A stretch of 64,000 nucleotides of DNA from positions 31,125 through 95,124 of the forward strand of contig CAZUHB010000021.1 of NCBI GenBank assembly GCA_964620445.1, in the 5' to 3' direction. Origin of the DNA: CAZUHB01 sp964620445. GTDB lineage: Bacteria; Planctomycetota; B15-G4; CAYZWU01. A program made the position numbers and the translations under genes. A model generated the notes under the pieces. It did no database searches. It was given only the letters and a program-made list of their open reading frames with translations, and was not told the DNA's origin. This document shows, one piece after another, positions 57,265 to 64,000 of this stretch. Each line of letters begins with the position of its first letter. Position 1 is the first letter of the stretch.

Positions 57265-59165
57265 TCGGCGGGAACGATCCGCATGGCGAGGCCGCTGCTT
57301 GGCGCAAGCTCGGCGGAAAAAACGGTCTCTGCGGTGACAACGCGTCTCTCGATCCTGACACGGGTGCGCGTCTTTATCGTCTCGTCGTCCCTGAAGATAT
57401 GGGCCGTGTATTTCCTTCCCCTGTCGACGAAATCGAGGGGGATCGGCAGCCGGCGCGCCGCCTCCCCGTTCATCGCCCCCACAAACCACTCATGACCAGA
57501 TCGCCGGGCGATCACCGCGCAGGCGCCGATCTCGCCGTGAATCACGCGCGTCTCGTCCCAGACTGTGGGCACGCGGTCGAGGAACTCCAGCTCCGGCTCC
57601 TCACCGATCACCGGGTGTTTCCCCCCGGCGCCGCCGATATCTTGCGGGGATTCGGGCGGACGGTCGTACCAGTAGACGAACTGCCACGGGCTGTAGACGC
57701 AGACCGCCTTGGCCAGCTGGTAGGCGTGCGAGGCGATCTCGTCCACGCGCTGATCGAAGTAGCAGATCGTATTGTCCCCCGCGCCGCAAAGCATGCGTGT
57801 GAAGAGGATGGTGAGCGTCACCCTGCTCGACGGTCTGGCCTCGTCGCCGCGGATCCCCTCCTGGGTCATCAAATTCGGATAGGTTCTCGAATAACCGGTG
57901 GGCCTGTACTCGTCATGGATATCGACCATGAGCCGGTGCTCGGCCGCGCGGCGAACCGCGTGGTGCAGCCAGGAGGTCCACTTCTGGTCCCCCACCTGCA
58001 CGAAACCGTACTTGAGGCCTTTCACCCCCCACTCCTGATAGAGGGGCAACAGCGTATCGAGCTGTTTCTCGAGCGCCCGGCGGTTGACATAGAGGATGAT
58101 TCCGATTCCCGCCTTTGATGCGTAATCGATCACTTCCTGCAGATCGAGCGGGCCTGGCGACCTCTTCGGATCGACGTTGACGGCGGTCGCGTCCGACCGG
58201 GCGTCGTACTCGTGGCCGTACCATCCCGCGTCGAACTCGACATATTGAAGGTTGCGGCGGCGGGCGAAATCGACACACGCCTTGCCGCCCGCTGTCGTGA
58301 GTGTGACCTCGCGGATGACCTTTCCCGGTTTGATCCACGAGGTGTCCCCGATGGCGCAGGGCTCGTTCAGGTTGAGAAAAAGATCGTTGTTCTCCAGCAG
58401 TTCTCCCGGGCAGGTCGCGATCATGATGACCCGCCAGGGAGTGGTGAAGGGCGGATCGGCCCGCACAGCGCCGCTCAGATCGCTGAGAAGGGCATGGGGA
58501 GCGGCTTCGAGGGGCGATAGCTTCATTCGAGCGGAGTCGACGAGACACGCCTCTCCGATGGCAACGTAGAGATCATCGGCCGCCCGGATCGTGAGAGGCC
58601 GTTCGCACCCTTTCTTGAGTCGATCGAGCGGGATCGTTTCATAATTGCCCTGCGCGTGGTAGGCGGCCCACGCCATGTGGTTGCCGGTGAATCGAAATTC
58701 GGTGTGCTCCCTCGCGATCGAGAACCGCTTCAAGGCAGCCTGTTCGGGAATCGTGTAGCAGAACGCCACGCCCTCGTCGTAGGCACGGACCGTCACGCGC
58801 AGGCGGCTGTGGGGAGCGTCCAGGCCGACCAGTTCCACGTCGCACTGGTTGTATCGATTACGCACGGTGCTCCGTTCGCCGTAGACCGGGCTCCACGTCC
58901 CGTCCTCGTGGGTGCGCACGGTGCCGGCGATCGAGAATCGATCGACGAACCCGGTTTCGCCGCTCCCTTCCAGCCCGATGCGCGACGGGGCGATGATACT
59001 CTCTCCTTCGTAAGACAGACCGTAGACAGGGCACGATTCGAGGCCGTCCATCGCGCGCAGTTCGAGAGTGAACACGATCTTACCATCGGGAGATTCGACC
59101 CTTGCGCCGTGGATCGGGGCGCCGCCGCAGAGGAACAGTAAAAGAGGGATAACGAAGGGTGTCAT
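57261..59165 (-). CDS. Glycoside hydrolase family 97 protein
   Basis: GH97 enzymes cleave alpha-glucosidic or alpha-galactosidic bonds in the periplasm. A signal peptide (start at 59165, MTPFVIPLLLFLCGGAP) leads a 634-residue protein: N-terminal beta-sandwich (residues 20-260), then a catalytic barrel with YVEFDAGWYGHEYDARSD, GIGIILYVNRRALEKQ, GVKGLKYGFVQVGDQ, MVDIHDEYRPTGYSRTYPNL then MTQEGIRGDE, and C-terminal beta domain to the end. The glutamate in TQEGIRGDE and nearby acids are the candidate catalytic residues; I cannot tell inverting from retaining from this alone. The neighbouring uroporphyrinogen-decarboxylase-family genes suggest a local catabolic group. Confidence 0.9.
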   Translation of the reverse strand: MTPFVIPLLLFLCGGAPIHGARVESPDGKIVFTLELRAMDGLESCPVYGLSYEGESIIAPSRIGLEGSGETGFVDRFSIAGTVRTHEDGTWSPVYGERSTVRNRYNQCDVELVGLDAPHSRLRVTVRAYDEGVAFCYTIPEQAALKRFSIAREHTEFRFTGNHMAWAAYHAQGNYETIPLDRLKKGCERPLTIRAADDLYVAIGEACLVDSARMKLSPLEAAPHALLSDLSGAVRADPPFTTPWRVIMIATCPGELLENNDLFLNLNEPCAIGDTSWIKPGKVIREVTLTTAGGKACVDFARRRNLQYVEFDAGWYGHEYDARSDATAVNVDPKRSPGPLDLQEVIDYASKAGIGIILYVNRRALEKQLDTLLPLYQEWGVKGLKYGFVQVGDQKWTSWLHHAVRRAAEHRLMVDIHDEYRPTGYSRTYPNLMTQEGIRGDEARPSSRVTLTILFTRMLCGAGDNTICYFDQRVDEIASHAYQLAKAVCVYSPWQFVYWYDRPPESPQDIGGAGGKHPVIGEEPELEFLDRVPTVWDETRVIHGEIGACAVIARRSGHEWFVGAMNGEAARRLPIPLDFVDRGRKYTAHIFRDDETIKTRTRVRIERRVVTAETVFSAELAPSSGLAMRIVPAD

Positions 59166-59283
59166 GATGTCCGTCCGACAGCCAAATGAATTCGTGAACA
59201 ACGCTAAAAGACCGCTCCGACCATGGTAAGATAGTGTAGGTCAATTTAGGTGAATTCTTTTGGGAATCTGGGAGGCCTTCCCT

Positions 59284-59889
59284 ATGCCTCGCGCTGAAGG
59301 AGATGCTACAGTTTTACTTTCAGCCGTTTCGAAGGGCGATCAGTCGGCAAGGAACAAGCTTTTTTCGATACTCTACAAGGAGCTGCACGCCCTCTCGCAC
59401 AAGGCGATGCGCAAGGAGAACGTGGGCCACATCCTGCAGACCACGGCTCTCATCAACGAGGCCTACCTCAAACTCGTCAAAAGCAGAGACGTGAGATGGC
59501 GCAACCGCAACCATTTCTTTTCCGTGGCCGCCCGCGCCATGCGGCACATCCTGGTCAGCGAAGCGCGCCGGCGCCACGCGGCCAAGAGGGGACGCGGCAG
59601 GAAGATGGTGCCGCTCCACAAGGTTCCCGAACCGGGATCGAACGGAGCCGAGTCGCAATGGATGATCGAGGACCTCGAGGCGCTCGACGGCGCGCTCGAC
59701 CGGCTCGCGGAGGACGACAAGAACAGCCGCATGCTGACCGTGCTCGAGCTCCATTTCTTCGCCGGGCTGAGCCAGGCCGAAACGGCCGAGGTGCTCGGCG
59801 TTTCCAGGGGTACGGTGCGGCGCGACTGGCAATTCGCCAAGGTCTGGCTCTACCAGGACATGGTCAAGGCCGAAGGGAGAGCACCCTGA
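59284..59889 (+). CDS. ECF sigma factor of the kinase-associated type, copy 1
   Basis: The 201-residue sigma factor starts at an ATG with GGAGG 8 bases upstream. It has sigma region 2 (LHALSHKAMRKENVGHILQT and NHFFSVAARAMRHILVSEARR) and region 4 with LHFFAGLSQAETAEVLGVSRGTVRRDW. This branch is often found beside Ser/Thr kinases in planctomycetes and acidobacteria. It faces the WD40 kinase across a 11-base gap, convergent, and a close paralogue lies on the other side of that kinase. Confidence 0.93.
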   Translation: MPRAEGDATVLLSAVSKGDQSARNKLFSILYKELHALSHKAMRKENVGHILQTTALINEAYLKLVKSRDVRWRNRNHFFSVAARAMRHILVSEARRRHAAKRGRGRKMVPLHKVPEPGSNGAESQWMIEDLEALDGALDRLAEDDKNSRMLTVLELHFFAGLSQAETAEVLGVSRGTVRRDWQFAKVWLYQDMVKAEGRAP

Positions 59890-59900
59890 AAATCTCGAGC

Positions 59901-62900
59901 TCAATCGCGGTTGATTCCGATCCGGAATTTCGTCCGCTCCTCCGGGGTGAGGTCGCGCGGCTTTCGGGCGATGGCGGCCGACAGGGGGTCGGCGATCGTC
60001 CAGATCCGGGCGGTCCCGTGAGCGGATGACGCAAACACCTTGTCGCCCCTCGAGCTGAAAGTCATGACGCGAATCATGCCATCGAGCCCGGTGAGGGTGA
60101 CGATCTCCTCGCCTGTTCCCGAATTCCAGATGCGGACGGTGTGATCCCACGAGCCGGTGGCGATCCGTGAACCGTCGGGGCTGAAGCTGCAGCGACAGAC
60201 GTCCCCCTCGTGACCTTTGAGAGTGAGCAGTTTCTCTCCTGTGGAGACATCCCAGACGCCTGCCGTTCGATCGGACGAGGCGGTCACCACCCTCCTGCCG
60301 TCGGAGCTGACGTCCACATCGAGGATCCAACCGGTGTGGCCGCACAGTTTCCTGATTTCCTTTCCCGTGCCGGCATCCCATATTCTCGCGCTCTCGTCTC
60401 CGGCCGTGACGACCAGCTGGCCGTCGGGACTGAAGCATGCGTCGAAGACCGCCGTCTTCTCGACATTCAGCAGGAACGACTGGAGACCGCCGGGGATCTC
60501 CCATATTCGTGCCGTGCCGTCATTGGCGCCTGTCACGACTCTTGTGCTGTCCGGGCTGAATTCGGCGGAGATTATCTGGCTGCGATGTCCTTCCAGGGAG
60601 ACGATCTCCTCTCCCGAAAGAGCATCCACGACGATGGCCGCGCCCGCGCCCCAGACAACGACCTTTGTGCCGTCCGGACTGAAAGCGATCAGCTTGGCGC
60701 CATCGGGGAGTCTTTCGAGAGTGAAGGACCTCGTCCACGATCCCGTCTCGAAAACGGAGAGCGTCGTCATGCCCGCGACGGCAGCCAGCGAACCGTCAGG
60801 ACTGAATGCCGCGCTATAGATCAGATCGCCACCGTCCCCAAGGGAAAGGAGTTCCTCGCCCGTCGCCGTTTCCCGAACGCTCGGGGGATTTCCGCTCTCC
60901 GTGGCGATCACCCACCGCAAATCGGCGCTTGGAAAAGCATTCCACAATTGTGCCCCCTTGCTCTCGATGGAGACGACTTCACCGGCCCCCCTGATCGTCC
61001 ATATGCGCGCTGTCCGATCCATCGATGCCGTGAGCAGCCGCTGCCCGTCCGGGCTGAAGCAGAGAGTGAAAGCAAAATCCTCGTGGCCCTCGAGCGCGAC
61101 GATCCGTTCGCCCGAGATCGCATCCCAGACCACGATGTTGTTGCCCAGATTCGCCGTGGCCAGCTCCCGGCCGTCGGGGCTGAAATCGGCGCAAACCACC
61201 GCCCCCCGCCCATCGCCGAACGAGTGCAGTTCGTCTCCTGTCTCGACGTCGATAAGGTGAGCCGAATTGTCATAAGTCAGAACAGCTCTCCGGCCGTCTG
61301 GACTGAACGCCGCATCGCTGATCCACCCGACCTCGGCCTCGAAGGTGAGAAGTTCCTCCCCACTGTCAACGTCCCAGATTCTGGCTGTCCGGTCCTTCGA
61401 AGCGGTAATGATCTTGCGGCCGTCGGGACTGAAACTGGCTTTGAGCACTTTTCCGTCGTGCCCGTCGAAGAGCGCTGTCTGCTTGCCGGTCTCCACATCC
61501 CAGATCCGGGCCGTACGATCCTCGGATGCCGAGACGATTCTCCTGCCGCCGGGACTGTACCGGGCATCGAAGACAACACCCTCGTGCCCGGCCAGCCTCC
61601 TGAGTTCCCTGCCGGTTGCCGCACTCCAGATGCGCAGCGTTCTGTCGGCCGACGCCGTCAGGATGGTGCGGCCGTCGGGGCTGAAAACAGCGGACTGAAC
61701 GTAACTCTCATGCCCATCGAGAAGGAGAATCAGCGCGCCCGTCGCGGCGTCCCAGACCCTCCCCTTGCGGTCTTCGCAGGCGGTCACCACCTGCCGGCCG
61801 TCGGGGCTGAAATATGCGGCCCCGACCGACAGATCATGGGACAATGTGTTGAGCTCACGGCACTTCTCCAGGCCGTTCATCAGGGCGTTGTTGGCCAGCA
61901 GGCCGGGATGACGCTTGGCCGCCTCGATGGCGAGCAGGAGAGCGAGGGTCGGATTGGTATCGGGAACGGAAAGTGACTGGGCCGCCAGGCGGAGCCCCTC
62001 GGAAATGACGAGCTGCTTCTCCTTTTCATTGCGTTCGGCGAGGGCGATCCGCCTCTCTTGCAGAATCTGGGGATAGGAGACGAGGAGGATGTATCCCACG
62101 AAACCGACAGCGGCAACGAGGGCAACGGCGAGCGAAGCGCTCAGGACCGGATAGCGCCTGACCCGTTTCCACGATCGGGATCCCAGGCCGGGCGGCTGGG
62201 CGCGGATCACGTCGCCCGAGAGAAAGCGCCGCAAGTCGTCGGCGAAATCCGCCATCGCCTGGTAACGCTTACCGGGCTGCTTTTCCATCGCCTTCAGGCA
62301 GATCACGGCGAGGTCGCGCGGTACGCGGGGATTGGCCTTGCGCGGATCGACGGGATCGAAGAGCAGGATCTTTTTCAACACCTCCTGGGACGTGTCCCCC
62401 TCGAAGGGGAGTTTCAGGGTCAGCGTCTCGTACAATGTCACGCCGAGAGAGTAGATATCGGTCCGCCTGTCGATGCCGCGCCGCCGGCTCATCGCCTGCT
62501 CTGGGGACATGTAGTAGGGCGTTCCGGCGAAATCGCCGGTTCGTGACAGGCTGAGGGCGTCCTCGACCTTGGCGAGGCCGAAATCGGTCACCTTCGGCCG
62601 GCCCTCGGCGTCAAGGAGGATGTTGGACGGTTTGATGTCCCGATGAATCACTCCCGACGCGTGGGCGTGGTCGAGGGCGTCGGCAACCGCTGCCGCGAGA
62701 CCGGCCGCATCGCGGAAATACCCCTTCGGCTGGATGTCGGTCTCACGGAACAGCCCGAGGTGGTCGGCAAGCGTCACACCGCCCTCGACCAGTTCCTGGG
62801 CGATGAAGTTGACCCTCCCCTGCTTCCCCACGGCGTGGACCGCCACGATCCCCGGGTGGCTCTGGCGGCCGCCGGCTTCTGCCTCGCGCTGAAATTTTCT

Positions 62901-63302
62901 CACCGCCATATCGGAGAAACCGAGATGGGCGGGCAGCACTTTCAGGGCCACGCGCCGCTTGAGCGAGGTTTGCTCCGCCTCGTAGACCGTGCCCATGCCG
63001 CCCTTGCCCAGCATGCGGATCAACCGGAATTCACCGAGCCGTTCGAAGGGAAGCCCGGGATCGGACCCGCTATCGAGAGGCCGGGCGGCCGCGCGGACCG
63101 CCGACCGCACCATGCCGGACCAGGCCGACTTTTCAAAAAAGCTGTCCGCGCCGCCATGGGCGTCGAGGAGCGCTCGCACCTCGTCCAGCAGGTCGCGATC
63201 GCTGCCGCACGCTTCGATCAGGAAGTCATCCCTTTCAGCCGGATCGCGGTCGAGTGCGGCGTGAAAAATGGTGCTCACCCTTTCCATTCCGCCCACAGCC
63301 AT
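59901..63302 (-). CDS. Transmembrane Ser/Thr protein kinase with about 15 WD40 repeats
   Basis: The 1133-residue protein has an N-terminal helical region (1-90), a kinase domain at about 91-365 with glycine loop LGKGGMG, K121 in VALK, catalytic IHRDIKPSN (D222) and DFG at 240-242, one membrane helix at about 385-407, and a helical stretch with the segment ALLLAIEAAKRHPG. From about residue 480 come some 15 WD40 units of the form SPDGRxIxTASxDxTARIWDxxTG, enough for two seven-bladed propellers. The kinase therefore senses outside signals through the propeller and acts inside. Sigma copy 2 ends 4 bases before it. Confidence 0.95.
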   Translation of the reverse strand: MAVGGMERVSTIFHAALDRDPAERDDFLIEACGSDRDLLDEVRALLDAHGGADSFFEKSAWSGMVRSAVRAAARPLDSGSDPGLPFERLGEFRLIRMLGKGGMGTVYEAEQTSLKRRVALKVLPAHLGFSDMAVRKFQREAEAGGRQSHPGIVAVHAVGKQGRVNFIAQELVEGGVTLADHLGLFRETDIQPKGYFRDAAGLAAAVADALDHAHASGVIHRDIKPSNILLDAEGRPKVTDFGLAKVEDALSLSRTGDFAGTPYYMSPEQAMSRRRGIDRRTDIYSLGVTLYETLTLKLPFEGDTSQEVLKKILLFDPVDPRKANPRVPRDLAVICLKAMEKQPGKRYQAMADFADDLRRFLSGDVIRAQPPGLGSRSWKRVRRYPVLSASLAVALVAAVGFVGYILLVSYPQILQERRIALAERNEKEKQLVISEGLRLAAQSLSVPDTNPTLALLLAIEAAKRHPGLLANNALMNGLEKCRELNTLSHDLSVGAAYFSPDGRQVVTACEDRKGRVWDAATGALILLLDGHESYVQSAVFSPDGRTILTASADRTLRIWSAATGRELRRLAGHEGVVFDARYSPGGRRIVSASEDRTARIWDVETGKQTALFDGHDGKVLKASFSPDGRKIITASKDRTARIWDVDSGEELLTFEAEVGWISDAAFSPDGRRAVLTYDNSAHLIDVETGDELHSFGDGRGAVVCADFSPDGRELATANLGNNIVVWDAISGERIVALEGHEDFAFTLCFSPDGQRLLTASMDRTARIWTIRGAGEVVSIESKGAQLWNAFPSADLRWVIATESGNPPSVRETATGEELLSLGDGGDLIYSAAFSPDGSLAAVAGMTTLSVFETGSWTRSFTLERLPDGAKLIAFSPDGTKVVVWGAGAAIVVDALSGEEIVSLEGHRSQIISAEFSPDSTRVVTGANDGTARIWEIPGGLQSFLLNVEKTAVFDACFSPDGQLVVTAGDESARIWDAGTGKEIRKLCGHTGWILDVDVSSDGRRVVTASSDRTAGVWDVSTGEKLLTLKGHEGDVCRCSFSPDGSRIATGSWDHTVRIWNSGTGEEIVTLTGLDGMIRVMTFSSRGDKVFASSAHGTARIWTIADPLSAAIARKPRDLTPEERTKFRIGINRD

Positions 63303-63306
63303 CCGA

Positions 63307-63897
63307 CTAGTCCCTGGTCATTTCTCGATGGAGCCAAGCCTTGGCGAAACGCCAGTCCCTGCGGACCGTCCCCTCCGACACCTCGAGCACCTCGGCAGTC
63401 TCCTCGTGAGTCAATCCGGCGAAGAAGCGCAGCTCGAGCACTGTGCACATGCGCCTGTTCTTCTCGTCGGCCGCGAGCTTGTCGAGCGCCTTGTCGAGCG
63501 CCTCCAGATCGTCCATCGTCGGTTCGTCGTCCTGATCCCCCCCGTCCGGATCGCCGACCTTCTCGAGCGGCACCGGTTTCAACCCCGAACCGCGCTTGGC
63601 CGCCCGGCGGCGGCGCGCCTCGCTGACCAGGATGCGCCGCATGGCGCGGGCCGCAACGGCGAAGAAGTGGGTGCGGTTGTTCCAGCGGATATCGTTGTCC
63701 TCGACGAGCCGCAGATAGGCTTCATTGATGAGCGCCGTTGTCTGCAGCATGTGGCCGGGATTCTCCTTGCGCAGGTAATGGTGTGACAGGTTGTGCAGTT
63801 CGTCGTAGAGGATCGAGTAGAGTTTTTCCTTGGCGCTGTGATCGCCGGACGAGACCGCGGTGAGCAGAACCGTTACGTCGCGTGGAGGTTCGGACAT
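63307..63897 (-). CDS. ECF sigma factor of the kinase-associated type, copy 2
   Basis: The 196-residue product (start MSEPPRDVTVLL) has region 2 LHNLSHHYLRKENPGHMLQT and THFFAVAARAMRRILVSEARR, and region 4 with LRFFAGLTHEETAEVLEVSEGTVRRDW. It is a close paralogue of copy 1, with near-identical core blocks. The kinase begins 4 bases after its stop, so the two are coupled; the kinase may therefore control one or both sigma factors. An upstream in-frame ATG at 63918 also exists. The window ends about 100 bases upstream, so its promoter is only partly visible. Confidence 0.93.
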   Translation of the reverse strand: MSEPPRDVTVLLTAVSSGDHSAKEKLYSILYDELHNLSHHYLRKENPGHMLQTTALINEAYLRLVEDNDIRWNNRTHFFAVAARAMRRILVSEARRRRAAKRGSGLKPVPLEKVGDPDGGDQDDEPTMDDLEALDKALDKLAADEKNRRMCTVLELRFFAGLTHEETAEVLEVSEGTVRRDWRFAKAWLHREMTRD

Positions 63898-64000
63898 GGA
63901 TACGATACCTCTTGACACTTTTTCTAAATATGCAAAAATCCCTTAGCTAGTGTCCCGTGCGGAAAGTTCTTTGACTTTTAACCCAGGCTGTGATCTACTG

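Noticed and set aside
56439..58118. Long rightward frame (559 codons) crossing the second uroporphyrinogen-decarboxylase-family gene and GH97
   Set aside because: It overlaps two real genes in other frames, one per strand, and is rich in Arg and Pro with no motif.
60210..61976. Long rightward frame (588 codons) opposite the WD40 repeats
   Set aside because: Its repetitive look comes from the repeats on the other strand; there is no independent evidence of coding.
59284..63897. Inverted duplication of the sigma genes as part of a transposon
   Set aside because: The two sigma genes are similar as proteins but I see no terminal repeats or transposase; old gene duplication explains them.

Overview
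The window reads as a stretch of chromosome from a diderm, peptidoglycan-making bacterium, most likely an uncultured member of the Planctomycetota or a neighbouring lineage. This placement is an inference from gene content. It rests on a Ser/Thr kinase with about 15 WD40 repeats next to planctomycete-style ECF sigma factors, secreted HEAT-repeat proteins, a eukaryote-like UDP-sugar pyrophosphorylase, tandem membrane phosphodiesterases of the alkaline phosphatase superfamily, and GH97 and uroporphyrinogen-decarboxylase-family enzymes. DapB, Ddl, RseP and an outer-membrane porin support a Gram-negative envelope. No insertion sequence, phage, integrase or CRISPR array was seen.

Layout. 1-1860: rseP (cut by the window edge) and dxr, leftward. 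2080-8326: a rightward run of purM, a TPR protein, an esterase-like pseudoenzyme, a membrane spermidine-synthase homologue and a small TPR protein, closed by a strong terminator. 8383-12176: leftward HEAT-repeat protein, a small protein behind a palindromic site, a MaoC-like hydratase and iorB. 12392-13990: a phosphoglycerate mutase whose domains are in circularly permuted order. 14005-19383: a leftward cluster of a membrane protein, a ribbon-helix-helix-like protein and two phosphodiesterases. 19889-20983: two paralogous lipoproteins. 20961-23083: iorA and a small membrane protein. 23359-27926: a dehydroquinate-synthase-like enzyme, rarA, a histidine kinase and a CvpA protein. 27941-32626: thiC, a secreted beta-propeller under a cobalamin riboswitch, nadA and a NifU-domain protein. 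32804-33045: tRNA-Val and tRNA-Leu. 33170-49992: a long leftward housekeeping region with dapB, ddl, a UDP-sugar pyrophosphorylase, fabF, acpP, fabD, plsX, rpmF, alaS, recA, thpR, a sugar kinase, a nucleotidyltransferase, a flippase-like protein, a DUF366 protein and a HEAT-like lipoprotein. 50223-54831: queF, a porin, a membrane-anchored reductive-dehalogenase-like protein and RNase D. 55022-59165: two uroporphyrinogen-decarboxylase-family proteins and a GH97 glycosidase. 59284-63897: an ECF sigma factor, the WD40 kinase and a second, paralogous ECF sigma factor.

Two loci stand out. First, the phosphoglycerate mutase at 12392-13990 keeps every metal-binding residue and the catalytic serine, but its second half comes first. 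Second, 29308-31303 is a complete cobalamin-controlled unit: promoter, aptamer, candidate terminator platform, a secreted beta-propeller with strong ribosome-binding site, and terminator. The propeller fold recalls BtuG, the cobalamin-capturing surface protein of Bacteroides, so this may be an unrecognised B12-capture protein. A corrinoid-family enzyme (the reductive-dehalogenase homologue) and two proteins of a family that includes corrinoid methyltransferases lie in the same window.

Start codons were chosen by ribosome-binding site and family length where possible. Function assignments come from recognising motifs by eye; no database search was run.
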